A stretch of 64,000 nt of DNA, from NCBI GenBank assembly GCA_012845835.1, contig JABAKD010000002.1:15016129-15080128 (forward strand). Direction: 5' to 3'. This document shows, in pieces, positions 1-13,400 of the stretch. The notes under the pieces were generated by a model. It had not been told where the DNA came from and did not search any database. It saw nothing but the letters and a program-made list of their open reading frames with translations. Made by a program: the position numbers and the translations under genes. The DNA is from Undaria pinnatifida (lineage: Eukaryota > Sar > Phaeophyceae > Laminariales > Alariaceae). Within the stretch, counting starts at the first letter, position 1; each line of letters begins with the position of its first letter.

Positions 1-1484
1 GACGCAGTGCACCCTACACCCACCCACCGACCAAACCTTTACTACATACAGCAGTACAGCAGTGCAGCAGTACGTACAGCAGTACACTTTGTACGCGGGG
101 AGCAGTTAGTTGGTTGGTTCTGGAGGACCTTGTATGAAACAGGAAACAAACGGGGGGAGTTTCATTTTTTGACGATACTCGGCCATCTCGGGAAGCGAGC
201 GAGCCGCCATCCACCACCCACCCACCACCCACCCACCACCCACCATCCACCCACGGACCTACCCAGTACTGCAGTACGGCAATGCAGCAGTACGTAGAGC
301 AATACACCTGACAGGCGAGCAGCAGCCGATTCGTTGGGTACAATGCTCTCGGGCTGGGCGGGATTAGCGATTGTTTACGATTCCCCGCCACGCCGGGGGC
401 CAAGCGAGCCGTTCCCGGGAGGGCGATTTCCACGCTCCCCCCTCGCCGGGGTGGGGCACCGACGCCCGCTCTTTCGCCGGCACGTCGTAGTGCTGCTGTG
501 CGGATGGGACGTGGCGGCACCGCGAGGCCGCCGGAGACCGAGTGGAGCTCGGGAGTCGCAGCTTTTTTGGGGGGGTCTTATAACCAAGATATTTTCAAAG
601 ATCCAAAAAAACGTCACTACCACGACGTTAGCGTATTACTTCGAAGTATATAATAAGGATACCTCCTTTGTTCCTTCGTTCGGTCTTCATTTCGGGCTAT
701 TTGATCATCAAACTCAGATTTTGTTATTGTTCACTGTTGACACTAACGCCGCACATCGTCGGATGGGAAACATGGCAAATGAAAAATAACATTAATCAGA
801 CGTGTGTGTCACGTCAGCACCATAACTGTTTGGAATAACTGGTATCTAGTAGTGTATCTAGGGGCGGTGTTAAAACAGTAAAACTAGTCCCTAATGGGGG
901 AGGCAGTCTTCAAAAGACTTGAAAAATTCAAAAGATTCAAAAGATTCAAAGTATTCCCTAATGGGCAGGCAATCTTGATTCAAAAGATTGAAACTAATCC
1001 TTGATTGGGGGGCAGTCTTGAACCTACCATGGTACTATTTAAGCCTTGCCACAACCCCATGCTCTCAAGGGACGCACGGACGAAACAAAATGCTAACGCG
1101 CAGAGGACGCACGATACTGAAACCAGCATCGAATCGCCTACGATACAATGTGGTGGAGCTCAAACGAACCGGCAACGGACAGTACCCGAGACATCCAAAG
1201 CTGGCGGTTTCGTAAGGTACCACCAAAACCGTGAGATATACCGTCTAGATGCAGACAGTCACAGTAACGTCCACAAAAATATACGATAAGACGCCACCGT
1301 AAGCATAAGATATACCAGTACCCGTAAGGCACAGTTGTGGCTGTTTTCACATTAACTCGTCGCCATAAGCTAGCCCGTGACCATTGAACATGTTAAGACA
1401 GATAGTGACATACCGTGGACTGCCGTGGAGGACACCTCAACGGCGAACGTTTACTTGCAAAATCAAGTCACGGGTTGGACTCAC
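1..1484. other. No exon recognised
   Basis: GTACAGCAGTAC-rich opening, CACCCACCC run (210-255), an AAAAGATTCAAAAGATTC run (905-950). The next ABCF exon should lie beyond the window start or is too short to see. Confidence 0.5.
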
Positions 1485-4400
1485 CGAGATGGTTAGACGG
1501 CTCGTCCAGCATGAGGAGGTTGTACGGGATCATCACGAAGATTGCCAGGGCCACCCTTGCTTTTTCCCCCCCAGAGAGAACGCCGATTTTGCGGAGAGCC
1601 TTCGGGCCTGTCAGCCCCAAAGAACCCTGCACCCCCAATTCCGTCAGATAAAAGCATCCATCATGAATCATCAATCGGCACAGTTGGTTTGCTGGCGTAC
1701 TTTGAGAAGAGGAGATGCTTACAGTATAAAAACTGCAACCCAGTAGGACAGAGAGTGCTTCGAAATGTAAGTTGGCACAACACGCCCACCCCGCCGGAGA
1801 TATGATCGACCAAAACACACGACGAATACAAAGGGAAATAAAAACGTCCTTTTCCAGCTTGCATGCACTAATGCATCCAAACTGCTGTGAAAGGTAAAAC
1901 ATTGCCGCACACGAACAAATGCCAACAAACGGTCTTGCAGCAACTCTACCACCTTCTCAGACAAGCTATCTGGTACTACAGTACAGCTATAGCAGGTAAG
2001 GAGTCACCAGGTACAGTGAGGGGTCGGTTCAAGAGAGGGCCGTGTTCGGCGAAGCATCTAGCTCTCTTAAACAGTTTTTTTTTCTGTTAAGGCCAGACAG
2101 ATGTGCCAAGCGATTTTGACCCTCGTTTAGAACTGCACCCATGATTTTGGGACAAACTACTTGCAGTCACTGTAGCTCCGTTTTTGCTTTTGCAGTAGTG
2201 TAAGGGTTCAAAACACACAGTTCTGTTTAAGCGGTCTCTGTTAAACACATACTTCTCTAAAAACGATATATCTTAAAACTGTGGCCTCGATTGAACCCAT
2301 ATAAGGCTACTCATAACATCGAACTCACAAGGATATTGCGCGCTTGCTCGTTGGAGACGGTGGCGTCGTGTTCCCGCACTCTGTCTAGCACTAGCTCCAA
2401 CGCCACGGCATCTTGTGGCAAGTCTTGGGCCAAGTCCTGTACACCCAGGGGAAAAGAGCGCCCGGGTAGAACAGGTCGAGCATGCGCCATCAAAAACAAT
2501 GCCAAGGCAAGCAAGAAGGACAGCGTCAATGAAACAACAGAGGAAAGACTCAAGGAAAGCATAAAGACTCAAGGCAAGCAATGAGGAAATTATCAAGGGA
2601 AACATCAAGAGAGGTATTCATAAAACATTTCACCCGGCCCAACACTAGTTCCAACGCCACCGCATCTTGCGGCAGGTCTTGGGCCTGGTCCTGTGCATCC
2701 AAGACAACATATTACAGGTCGAGCACAACCTAGCCCACGAAGACAAGCGTCAAGAACGGAATCAAGGAACGCACAAGGGCATCAACAAAGGCATAGAATA
2801 TATTACCAAGGAAATCATTAAGGATTTTTTTTTTTTTTTATCCTCGGGCGGATGGGGAAAAGCAAAGCTTCGGCAGAATGTCATCAAACCAATCCAGAAA
2901 GCTCCAGCATAAAGAAACCCTAACACTCCTGCTCCCTTTCTTCCTCTTCCTTCGTTCCTCCTCTTCCTCTTTCCTTCCTCCCCTCTTTCCTTAGCAAGTC
3001 CTTCCTTCCTTCCTCTCTTCCTTCCTTTGTTCCTTCCTTCGTTCCTTCCTCCCTCCTTCTCCCCTCTTCCCCCCCTCCCCTCTCCGGATATTATGTTCTT
3101 CCGTATGCCCTATCTTCCTTATTCCTCCCTTAATGTCCCCTACTATCCTCTACTATCCTCTACTATCCTCTACTATCCTCTACTATCCTCTACTATCCTC
3201 TACTATCCTCTACTATCCTCTACTATCCTCTACTATCCTCTACTATCCTCTACTATCCTCTACTATCCTCTACTATCCCCTACTATCCTCTACTATCCTC
3301 TACTATCCTCTACTATCCTCTACTATCCTCTACTATCCTCTACTATCCTCTACTATCCTCTGCTATCCTCTACTATCCTCTACTATCCTCTACTATCCTC
3401 TACTATCCTCTACTATCCTCTACTATCCTCTACTATCCTCTACTATCCTCTACTATCCTCTACTATCCTCTACTATCCTCTACTATCCTCTACTATCCTC
3501 TACTATCCTCTACTATCCTCTACTATCCTCTACTATCCTCTACTATCCTCTACTATCCTCTACTATCCTCTACTATCCCCTACTATCCCTGCCCGGTCGC
3601 CGTAATCCCGCCTTCAGTTCCACACACCACACCAAACACAGCCATCGCGCCTACCCCGTGTTCCCCCACAGCCACCTCTTTGACTGCTACAGCTGGCATA
3701 CGCCATCCTTATCCCTTCACATCAGCACACCAGTCCATTACCGTACACACAAGCAAGTCACCACAGCACTTCACATCACCACTTCACACTAGGACTTCAC
3801 CTCAGCACGCCATTCCGCGCATCACACACGTGCCCTTCACACCAGAACAGCGCTACGACTGCTAATGCTGAAGTGCTACTGCAATCAATAACGACGCCTC
3901 CTTACCTGCGTGAAAACTCCCAGCTTGAGCCCCTCCCCTTCGTCCCTCTCGCCCTCAGATAGCGGCAACACTCCCGCCAGCGCTTTGAGCAGGGTACTCT
4001 TGCCCGCACCATTGGGTCCGAGGATCGCCAACTTTTGACCCTGTTTCCGCCAGCGTGAATCAGGTGTATCGTACGATATCTCAGGGTGTCAGGGTCTCAC
4101 AGGGTATCGTAGGGTGTCATGGGGTATCATAGGCTATCGTAGGCTATCACAGGGTATCATAGGGTATCATAAGGTATCCTAGGGTATCATTGGGTATGGT
4201 AGAGTATGGTAGGGCGTCATAGGGTATCTTAGAGTGACATAGGGTATGGTAGGGTATCATAGGGTGTCATAGGGTATGGAAGGGTATGGTAGGATATCAT
4301 AGGGTATCGTAGGGTATCATAGAGTGCAATGAGCAGGGTGCTCTTATCCGCGGCGTTGGGCCAAAGGATGGCGAGGTTTTGTCCCTGTTCCTGCCAGTGT

Positions 4401-7400
4401 CAAGTGTCGAGTGCACGACAGACGTATATAACGGTGTAATGGTGTGGTAGTGTGATAGTGTACTAATAGTAACGTTGGGGCCGGGCGGTGTGGTGAGGGG
4501 GGGTTCTGCGCAGCGTGCAAGGCAGGAGACAGACAAGGTGCAAACATGGCTCTGCTCTGCGCCTACCGTAGGACAGTGCAGGGCGGTAGAGCGAAGGACA
4601 GCACGGGACAGTACAGTACAGTAGCTACAGTACGGGACAGGATATGAAAAGACAGCAAAGGACAGGACAGGACAAGACAGGGCAGGACAAGACAGGACAG
4701 GACAGGACAGGACAAGACAGGGCAGGGCAGGGAAGGGCAGGGCAGGGCAGGGCAGGGCAGGGCAGGGCACGGAAGGGCAAGGCAGGGAAGGGCAGGGCAG
4801 GGCAGGGCAGGGCAGGACAGCACAGGACAGCACAGGACAGGACAGGACAGGACAGGACAGGACAGGACAGGACAGGACAGGACATCACAGGACAGGACAG
4901 GGCAGGACAGGACAGGACAGGACAGGACAGGACAGGACAGGACAGGACAGGACAGGACAGGACAGGACAGGACAGGACAGGACAGGACAGGATAGGACAG
5001 GACATGACAGGACAGGATAGGACAGGACAGGACAGGACAGGACAGGACAGAACAGGACAGGACAGGACAGGACAGTAGAAGAAGCTGCACCAAGCGGGCT
5101 CAGCCGCGAAAAACATGCGATATTGAAGGTTAAGCGTGAATCACGACACGTAAAACGCACCTTCTCTAGCTTGAGGTTAACCCCGGTAGCCGTGGGCGGG
5201 GCATCTCCCCAACCGAAGCTAGCACCGGCCAGAGTAATCTGCACAGCAGCGACCGTTCATTGGTGTTCCTGTTAATGTTTTTTTGTCAGTTGGTTCTCAC
5301 TTAAAAAAGCGGAGCAGTACGAATCATCGTCACCAAAGAGAGCGGAGACTCATAAAATGATAACACAACGAGCACCCGTACCGTGGCATGCCTCAAACAC
5401 CACCATCCACACCATCCACACCATCCACACCATCCACACCATCCACACCATCCACACCATCCACACCATCCACACCATCCACACCATCCACACCATCGAC
5501 ACCGCTACCATCGACACCACCAGCACTACCACCAATAACCCACCACAGCTGGCACTATTAATGACACTAGCACCCTGGAATGGCAACCAGCAGCGCCAAA
5601 AGGCACGGTAACGGCAACCGTCGATACCGTCAACCGTCAATAGAGACATTATATTCGTGCCTGCTTGGTGTGGCACGCGGGAGGCGTAGGTAGCCTGATC
5701 TTGGCCTTGAACAAAGACTTCCCTTCGGGCAAGGGGGTAGCGTTGGCCTCCATCTTCGCCAGCATCTTCACGCGGGACTGGGCTGCGGACGCCTTCGTAG
5801 CCTATACAAAAAACAAGCACCAAACAACCACGGAACAGAAAACGGCGCGGGTCACAATCAGAAGCATCACAATCAGAAGCAGTATATCACAGATCTAAAG
5901 CAATGCACGCGTTGGTTTCCACTTGGCGAGCATCTTCACAAAACACTAGGCTGCGGACGCCTTTGTAGTCTGTACAAACAAAACAGACAAACAGACTAAA
6001 CAATACCTATCCAAAGCATCACCGAACAAAACAATCACGGAACAGAAGCCGGCACGGGTCACAATCAACTTCAGTGCCCACAAACAGGACCGGTACAAGC
6101 GGCTACACGTCTGGCCGACAAGCAGCCCAAATACCTCCGATGGTGCGAGAAATGGCGATGTAGGGATGGTTCCAACAGACCGCAGCGTCCTACAGAAGCA
6201 AAGAGGATGGTCAAATTTACCGTGTAATTTGTAGACTATGCCGTTTCATGATAGTAAATAGGCTAGCCCAGCCCGAGCACGCGCGGACAGTACATGGCAA
6301 TCCAAGAGAGATAAATCAATCTCTTGTCGCTACTGCCGTAGAGCCCAACTTGGAAACTGCGTACTTTTTTCATCGGACACTGCAAGAGGTGCTCAAAAAC
6401 ACCCGTCCCGTAGCGATCTTTACGTTCGCACAGCAAACGAAGCCACCCCCCCTCCCCCCCTACCCCCCCTCCCACCCTCCCCGAGGAATAAACCTCCTAC
6501 CAGGTATAGAACTGGGTGCAGTGGTACTGCTGGAATGTTCAATGTTTCCCACTTGCCTGCGCTCCAAATCTGTCAATGAAGCCCTGTAGGCGAGCCATCT
6601 CCTTCTGTTCCAGCTCATATTTTGCCTTAGCAGCCCTGTCAAAAGTGAAACACCAAAAAAGAGTCGCGAGCGAAATATGAAAATAATATATGCCCGGTAT
6701 CATACCTGGGATTGAGAGGTACGTGCGATAAACTCCTTTACCTTTTACCTACTGCAAGACGAGTATCGATCCAATACCAATATGTATGTAGCGGAGACAG
6801 TCTCACTTCATTCCCTTGTCCGTCTCGCGTACCAAGGCCTATATATGCAGCGAGGGCAGTCGTACTTCATTCGCTCGTCAATAAACTTGCGACATGTCTA
6901 TGTGCTGTATGTCTACGTATGTCTACGCATGTCTATGTATGTCTAATGTATGTAGCGAAGGCAGCCTTGCTCTTACTTCATTCGTTCGTCCCTCTCGAAG
7001 AGGAATTTCTTGAAGCCGCAGCCCTTGAAAACTTCTACCCTCTTGTTAGCCACCTCAGCCACGGTGGACAGTTTCACCCCCTCGAGAAGTGCCTCGTCGT
7101 GCGAAACCGTCACGAGGGTGCCTTGGTACGTCGACAGGAATTTCCCCAGCCACATCTGGAAAAGGAGCAAGGGAACTATAAGACGAGACAAGATCATATA
7201 CGATAAGATAGGATTAACACAGACAATATACGTTGAAATAAGACAAGATACACTACGGCAAGATAAGATGAGGCTACAACTATATCGTCGCGCAAAACCG
7301 TCACTAGGGTTGCTTGGCATGTCGACAGGAACTGCCCCGGCCACATCTGGATGGCAAGACGCGATAGAATGAGAGGAGATAGCATAAGGCTATGTAGATC

Positions 7401-10400
7401 AGGCAAGATCAGATTAGATCAGATAATATAGGATAAGCAAATACCATGTACCAGGTATACGATAATAGAAAATAGAAGACAAGATAAAACAATGTATGAT
7501 AAAACAAGACAGGATAAGACAAGGTGACAGGAACTTACCCAGCCACATCTATATGCCGGGCAGGATGAGACGGGGTAAGATCAGATAATATACACGACAA
7601 GACAAGACAAGACAAGACAAGACAAGACAAGACAAGAAACTCCGTTGTGCTTAGGACCTACAACGGCCTAGCGGGCCAATGAACACCATAGACAGTTATG
7701 CATGTGGGACAAATCGGCCCGTGATATTTAGGGCCTCACCAACCCTTTAGTTTACGGTGAGCGATCTGCAGTACGAGTACCACCAATAGTATCATATGAT
7801 ATCAAAGGAGGCACCCTCAATTCCGCCACCCAATAAACGACCATGCTCGATGACGTCATCACCTTCGCCGAAGCATCCAGATAGTTGGTGGGCTCGTCGA
7901 GCACAAACAGATAGGGCTCGGACAAGAGAAGCTTCGCCAGAGCGATGCACATCTGTCAGCACATCACGACGTACAAAGCAACACAACCTACCGAAAAAAA
8001 AACGCTCAAAATCATCTAATGTCTTCACCCTCAATCCTATGACCCAATTAACGATCATCGCGCCATGGCGTCATCACCTTCGCCGAAGCGTCCAGATGGT
8101 TGGTGGGTTCGTCGAGCAACAGCAGATCGGGCTCTGATAGGAGAAGCTTTGCCAGAGCGATACGCATCTGCCAGCCTCCGCTGAAGGTGGAGCACAGCCG
8201 CTGCTGATCCGAAGCACTGAACCCCAACCCGCCCAAGATCTGAGAACGAACGCCATCAGTCGCAGGAAGCAGGAAACAGAGCGTTTCCATAAAACCCAGT
8301 TACTGGGTGTGTTGTCTTCATATCAAGCCGTGCTTTCCACCCAACGGCATGATTCTACCTTAACATTAACATTAACATAGTATTACACAAATTCCAAGTA
8401 CTCTTGTCCCCCAAAACGGGTGTACACACAAAACACATAAAACACATAAGACACATAATACACTCATAAAGGGGCTAAGCCGCTCTGTGCTGCGAAAAAG
8501 ATCCTACTCAAAATCCAAGTTATTTTGTGCCGAACGACGTGACTTTACCAGTAGTACTTGCAGTCGTAGAGGACGTAACAAAACCAAGGTACATGTAGAA
8601 TGGGCGAGATGCGGTATCAGGCACTGCATACAGGATTAGCGTAAACCCTAACCCTAACCCTAACCCTAGCAGGCTTTACTTGGGTGTTATACATACTAGG
8701 CGTTATGGTAGAGCTGCCCAAGGCGAGCGAGGGGCAAAGCCCGACCTTACACTCTCTTCGCACGCTAAACCTAGTATAACATTAACATGATAGATAAACG
8801 AGCAGGAGGTTTACTCTTTCCTGCACAACGTACTGTCGCCTCGAGCTATGTATACCTGGTATGCAGCAGCCACTACAGCTCCTGCAGTTGTATGATTGCA
8901 GTTTACCCCTGCATAACTGTGCTTCTGGTTCAAAATCCAATTGTAGCAAGACACCGTTTCGCAACACAACCAAAGTCGGGGACAGCACACCCGCTTGAGT
9001 TGCTAAGCCATCGCAAAGCTAGGGTAAAAGCTATTGCAAGGCTAAAGCAAGGCTAAAGCAAGGCTAAAGCAAGGTTATCGCAAGGCTAAAAGGCAAAAAC
9101 AAGACTAAAGCATGGGTAAAGCAACGATATGGCGAAGCTATCGCAAATGTGTTGCAAAGGTATCGCAAAGGTATTGCAAAGGTATTGCAAAGCTAAAACT
9201 AGGCCACAGCAAGGCCAGTGCAAGACCAGAGCAAGGCTAAAGGCTAAAGCAAGATTAATACAAGGCTATAGCAAGGCAAGCCTAAATCAAGGCTAAATAG
9301 CAGCTAAAGCAAGGCTAAACCAAAGCTGGCGCAAAGCTTCAGCAAAGCCAACCGTAACTGAACCCTCACGCCACCGTACCTGTGCGACGAGCCTGTCTTG
9401 TGTCATCCCCCCCACAGCCTCGAACGTCGCCTGCGCCTGCATGAGCCTGTCCAGCGCCTTTTGGTCCATCGGGTCCGCCACAATTTGGGCCTCGGCCGCC
9501 TCCATCGCATCGCGAGCCCTGCAGAGTGCAGAATATACCGAGCGTACCGAGCGTACCGAAGATATCGAGTACCAGTACATAGGTTCAATGCGTATACAGA
9601 GTATAGAGAGTATAGACAAGAGTATTACAGCCATACACATAGAATGCAGAGAGAGGACAAATGAGTCACAAGCCGTCTACAAGTCTTAGCCCGGCCAGGC
9701 TTCTTGGTGCCCTACCGTACACTACAGCACACTAAACAGCAGATTTCAAGCTCTGCAAATCAAGGGACGTACAGAGACAGGTTCAACATTCTACGACCGG
9801 TCTACATACGGATTGAGCATCAAGATCGTAAGCTGGCACCAAGCTGCCATCGATTGTTGGTATTGTAATATTATGCATGGTCGAAATTATGTTGGTATGA
9901 TGAACTCGCCTGGTAATGGTATCTATCTCAGAACAAGCCTCCTCGCAAATCGTTCCTGTTACCTACTGGTGTAAAACCATGCTTATTGCTGTGCAAACAT
10001 GTCTGCTGGCTGGTGTAATCAACACCCCTGCTAATGGCGTCCACCTGGGGGAAGCTTATGAAGTAGGGTGAATATAATAGATGGGATGGACAAAGGAACA
10101 ACCAATCAGACTAAGCAATTAATGTTGTCCATGAATGGTGTCCATCTTAGAGCCTCAACTGCACCAGTGGCTGCTACTCGCTACTCGTCACTCGCTACTC
10201 GTGTCATGTTTTGCCTATAACGGTCTTCAGAGCAAGCCTCAAGTAGAGCAGTTGTTGTTCATGACACTGCTCTACTAAACTCAACTTTTGGCTGTTAACG
10301 GCATCCATGTGAGACTAACGTATTAATGGTGTCCAGCACTACTATAGTGCAATCAACTAACGTATTACTAGTAGTGTAACGGTGTCGATGTGAGACTAAC

Positions 10401-13400
10401 CCACTAACAGCAGTGTCCATTTCAGGCTAACCTATGTATTAAGAATGGTGTTCACCTTCAGTACTGGTGCAATCAACTTACCTATTGATCGTATCCATCT
10501 CCGAACACGCCTCCTCATAGACCGTCCTCGTCGATCCGCTGACGCCCTTCTGCTGCAAGTACCCTGTGTCCGACGCCCATCCAAAACAAATTAAATGAAC
10601 ACTATTCATATTAACGCGAAAACAACTTGAAACAAGTTACAGTAACATGACAACGTTAACCCTTTCACACTACCTGGTACAGTATTAATGCTATTAATAC
10701 TATTAATAGTATTAATAATATTAATAGTATTAATACTATCTGTGGTAAAGGGCCCTCCGTAATAATAGTAATATTGGCGGGAAGCGCTATTAATAGACCA
10801 ATACTTCGAAGTATACCAATAGATCGGCACTATTCAGCTCACCGGCACCATCGGCACGATTGGGAATCGGGTTACCGTGGAGAGTTACTGCAGAGACTTC
10901 CAGTCGTGCCAAGCGAATCCACCGGCAGTATACAGAGCAGTGGCACATGTGGCATATTCAACCGGCACTACCCGGCGTCCCCGGTGGTCTAACAGTGAGC
11001 CGCGTGACTATTGAGGTCGAGATCGTAGGTTCGAATATCGCAAGGGACTCTTTTCTTACAAATCGACAGGCCGAAAGCGTGAGAGCGAGAGTTGGCGGAA
11101 TTCGATGCAAATCGAAGAGCATAAAAAATTCAAAAATGGGAACGCTAATCCCTACGCGCGATAAAAATGAAGCCAAGAATCGGGGGGGAGAAGGGAAGAC
11201 ACCTGTCACCACGGCTTGCCCAGAAGATCGCTGAAGGGAAAACCTCTTACGAGTTGAGTCGGAGAGTAAAAGCGATCATTAAAAAAAATAATAATAATAA
11301 CGATGGAAGCTCCGAATAGTACAACTGCAAAACAAAATCTCACACTAATTCCACGTCCAGTGTAGAACAGTGTAGTACCGTGCAATACAGTGTAGCTGTC
11401 CCTAAAACGTGTGTGCCGTCCTAAAGGGGTTATAAGTTAAAGGAGAACACTCGAGGAATGATCTATCCAACGGAACACAGACAGCGTGCATCGCAGCTGG
11501 GCAAATCACGAAAAAGAGGAAGGACTGATTGCAGCACCAGCACTTCAAGAACAGGACAATGGAGTGCAGCACCAGTACTTCTAGAAAAGGAGATAGGGTT
11601 GCAGCACCAGCACTCCAAAGAAAAGGAGAAAGTATGCAGGTACAGCACATTATACAAGTACAGCGGTAAACAAGATCCAACTCAACTTCCAACAAATTTG
11701 TCCGCAAAAACATGGGTGCACTTCTAGAGAGACAAAAAAACAACACAAAGAAATGCAGCGCGACAAGGCTAACCCAATCGGAAAACTTGCGGGAAGGAAT
11801 ACCCCGGTACAAAGCTTTCCTGTCCGCTCCTGCCCAACGGCACTTAGCACTTACAAGTGTATTATGAATACTGCTTGTACTATTAAAACACTGTACGGAA
11901 CGTTTCCGAAACATAATTCCGAAACATAAACCTAATCGTCTTAGGGCGGTGGTGGTGACGTGAGCGGTGACGTGAGCGGTGAGAGGTGAGGTGAGAGGTG
12001 AGAGGTGAGAGGTGAGGTGAGATCGAGGTGAAAAGTAAGATCGAATGCAACCATCGAATCGCATGAAAACGGCAATTCCAGAAGCCAGCAATAGTATCAT
12101 AAACATGAAAGTATCATACATACGAGTACTGCTGTAGAATTACTAGTTTAATAGTTTAATGGTTGATAGTAAGATTAAGTACTGCTGTTAATGTTAATAA
12201 TATTGTTAGTAACATTCAGTCCTTTCGAGAAGTACACGGCAGTTATTTGTGAACAAAGTACTGCTGTACTAAAGCTGTGCACTGCTGCAGCTTTGTAGTG
12301 TAGTGTACTGCTGTATATGGTTTGTTTTTTCGGTGATGAAAGATAAAAAGGGTTAATAACAGAGGCACGACCAGTCCAAAAGTCCAATACCCTTGACTCA
12401 CCCATCCTTGCACCCTTAGTGTAACTACTAACCAAAAATACCTAATCCTATAATCCTATCATCATATCATGCATACCTGGTGCACTGTTACAGTCGAGGG
12501 ACCCTTTTAGTGCCGGTTGAATAGTGCCAGATGCCCGATTTAGTGCCGGTAAAATCTCTGCGCACACGTGGAGCTCTCAATAGTGCCAGACCGGCACTAA
12601 TTGAAGCATGCCCGATTTAGTGCCGGTTCGGCACTGCTGTCACCCCCAATAGTGCTGGTACTCCACACGCGCGAAACACACACACGCACAACCCAGGGCA
12701 GAAAACATAGACTCCACACACAGAGAGAGGGTACACGTGCTGCTGCAGACCCGAACAGCTCTACACAGGGGCGTACCATGCCCTGTGCGGAAGGTGAACT
12801 GTGCCAACTACCGGACACCACGCCGCAAGACCCTCATGGTCACGGCTGCCAGGGAGGATGTGGCGGGCGACTGCACGGCATCTGCGGCAGTGTGGTTGAT
12901 GATGGCAACGAGAATCACCGCATCTGCAGCGCGTGCGTCGCCAAAGCCGGCAAGCGCAAAGTGTCAGCAGCAGACAGCACTGGAAAGGCACAATCTAAGC
13001 GCCCGAAGGCCACGAATGGGGGGAGTAGCAAGTCTCAGCCTCGTGCGCGGCCAGATTTCAACGCCAAGTGTGAGATGCTGAAGCTGACGGATCAGGCAGA
13101 CATGAGGGAGTTTGTTGCTACGGAGTAAGGGCGGGGATCAGCTGTGGCACTAAATAAACGGTTGTTTGCTTTTTGCGGTGCGCTGCCCGTCGTGCATGTC
13201 ATTTTTTTTTTTTTCTTGCAACATCGAAGCGGGTGCGCCACATAAGGAGATAATTCGTCCGGACGTACAGTAGTGAGGGCAGGGGTTACAGCTGTGGTAC
13301 TAAACGGTTGTTTGATTTTTGGCGGTGCGCTGCCTGTCGTGCTTGTCGTTTTTTTTTTTTTCTTGCAACATGGAAGCGGGTGCGCTAGGCAAACAGGAGA

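Noticed and set aside
3027-3792. Long open frames through the TACTATCCTC array (IYPLLSSTI-type repeats)
   Set aside because: A 10-bp unit without stops opens all frames; no start context, no domain, and it lies in an intron.
4563-5116. CPVLS/TGQDR repeat proteins on both strands
   Set aside because: Artefact of the GGACA pentanucleotide array; open in several frames at once.
3137-5500. CRISPR-like arrays
   Set aside because: Units are contiguous without unique spacers; eukaryotic minisatellites.
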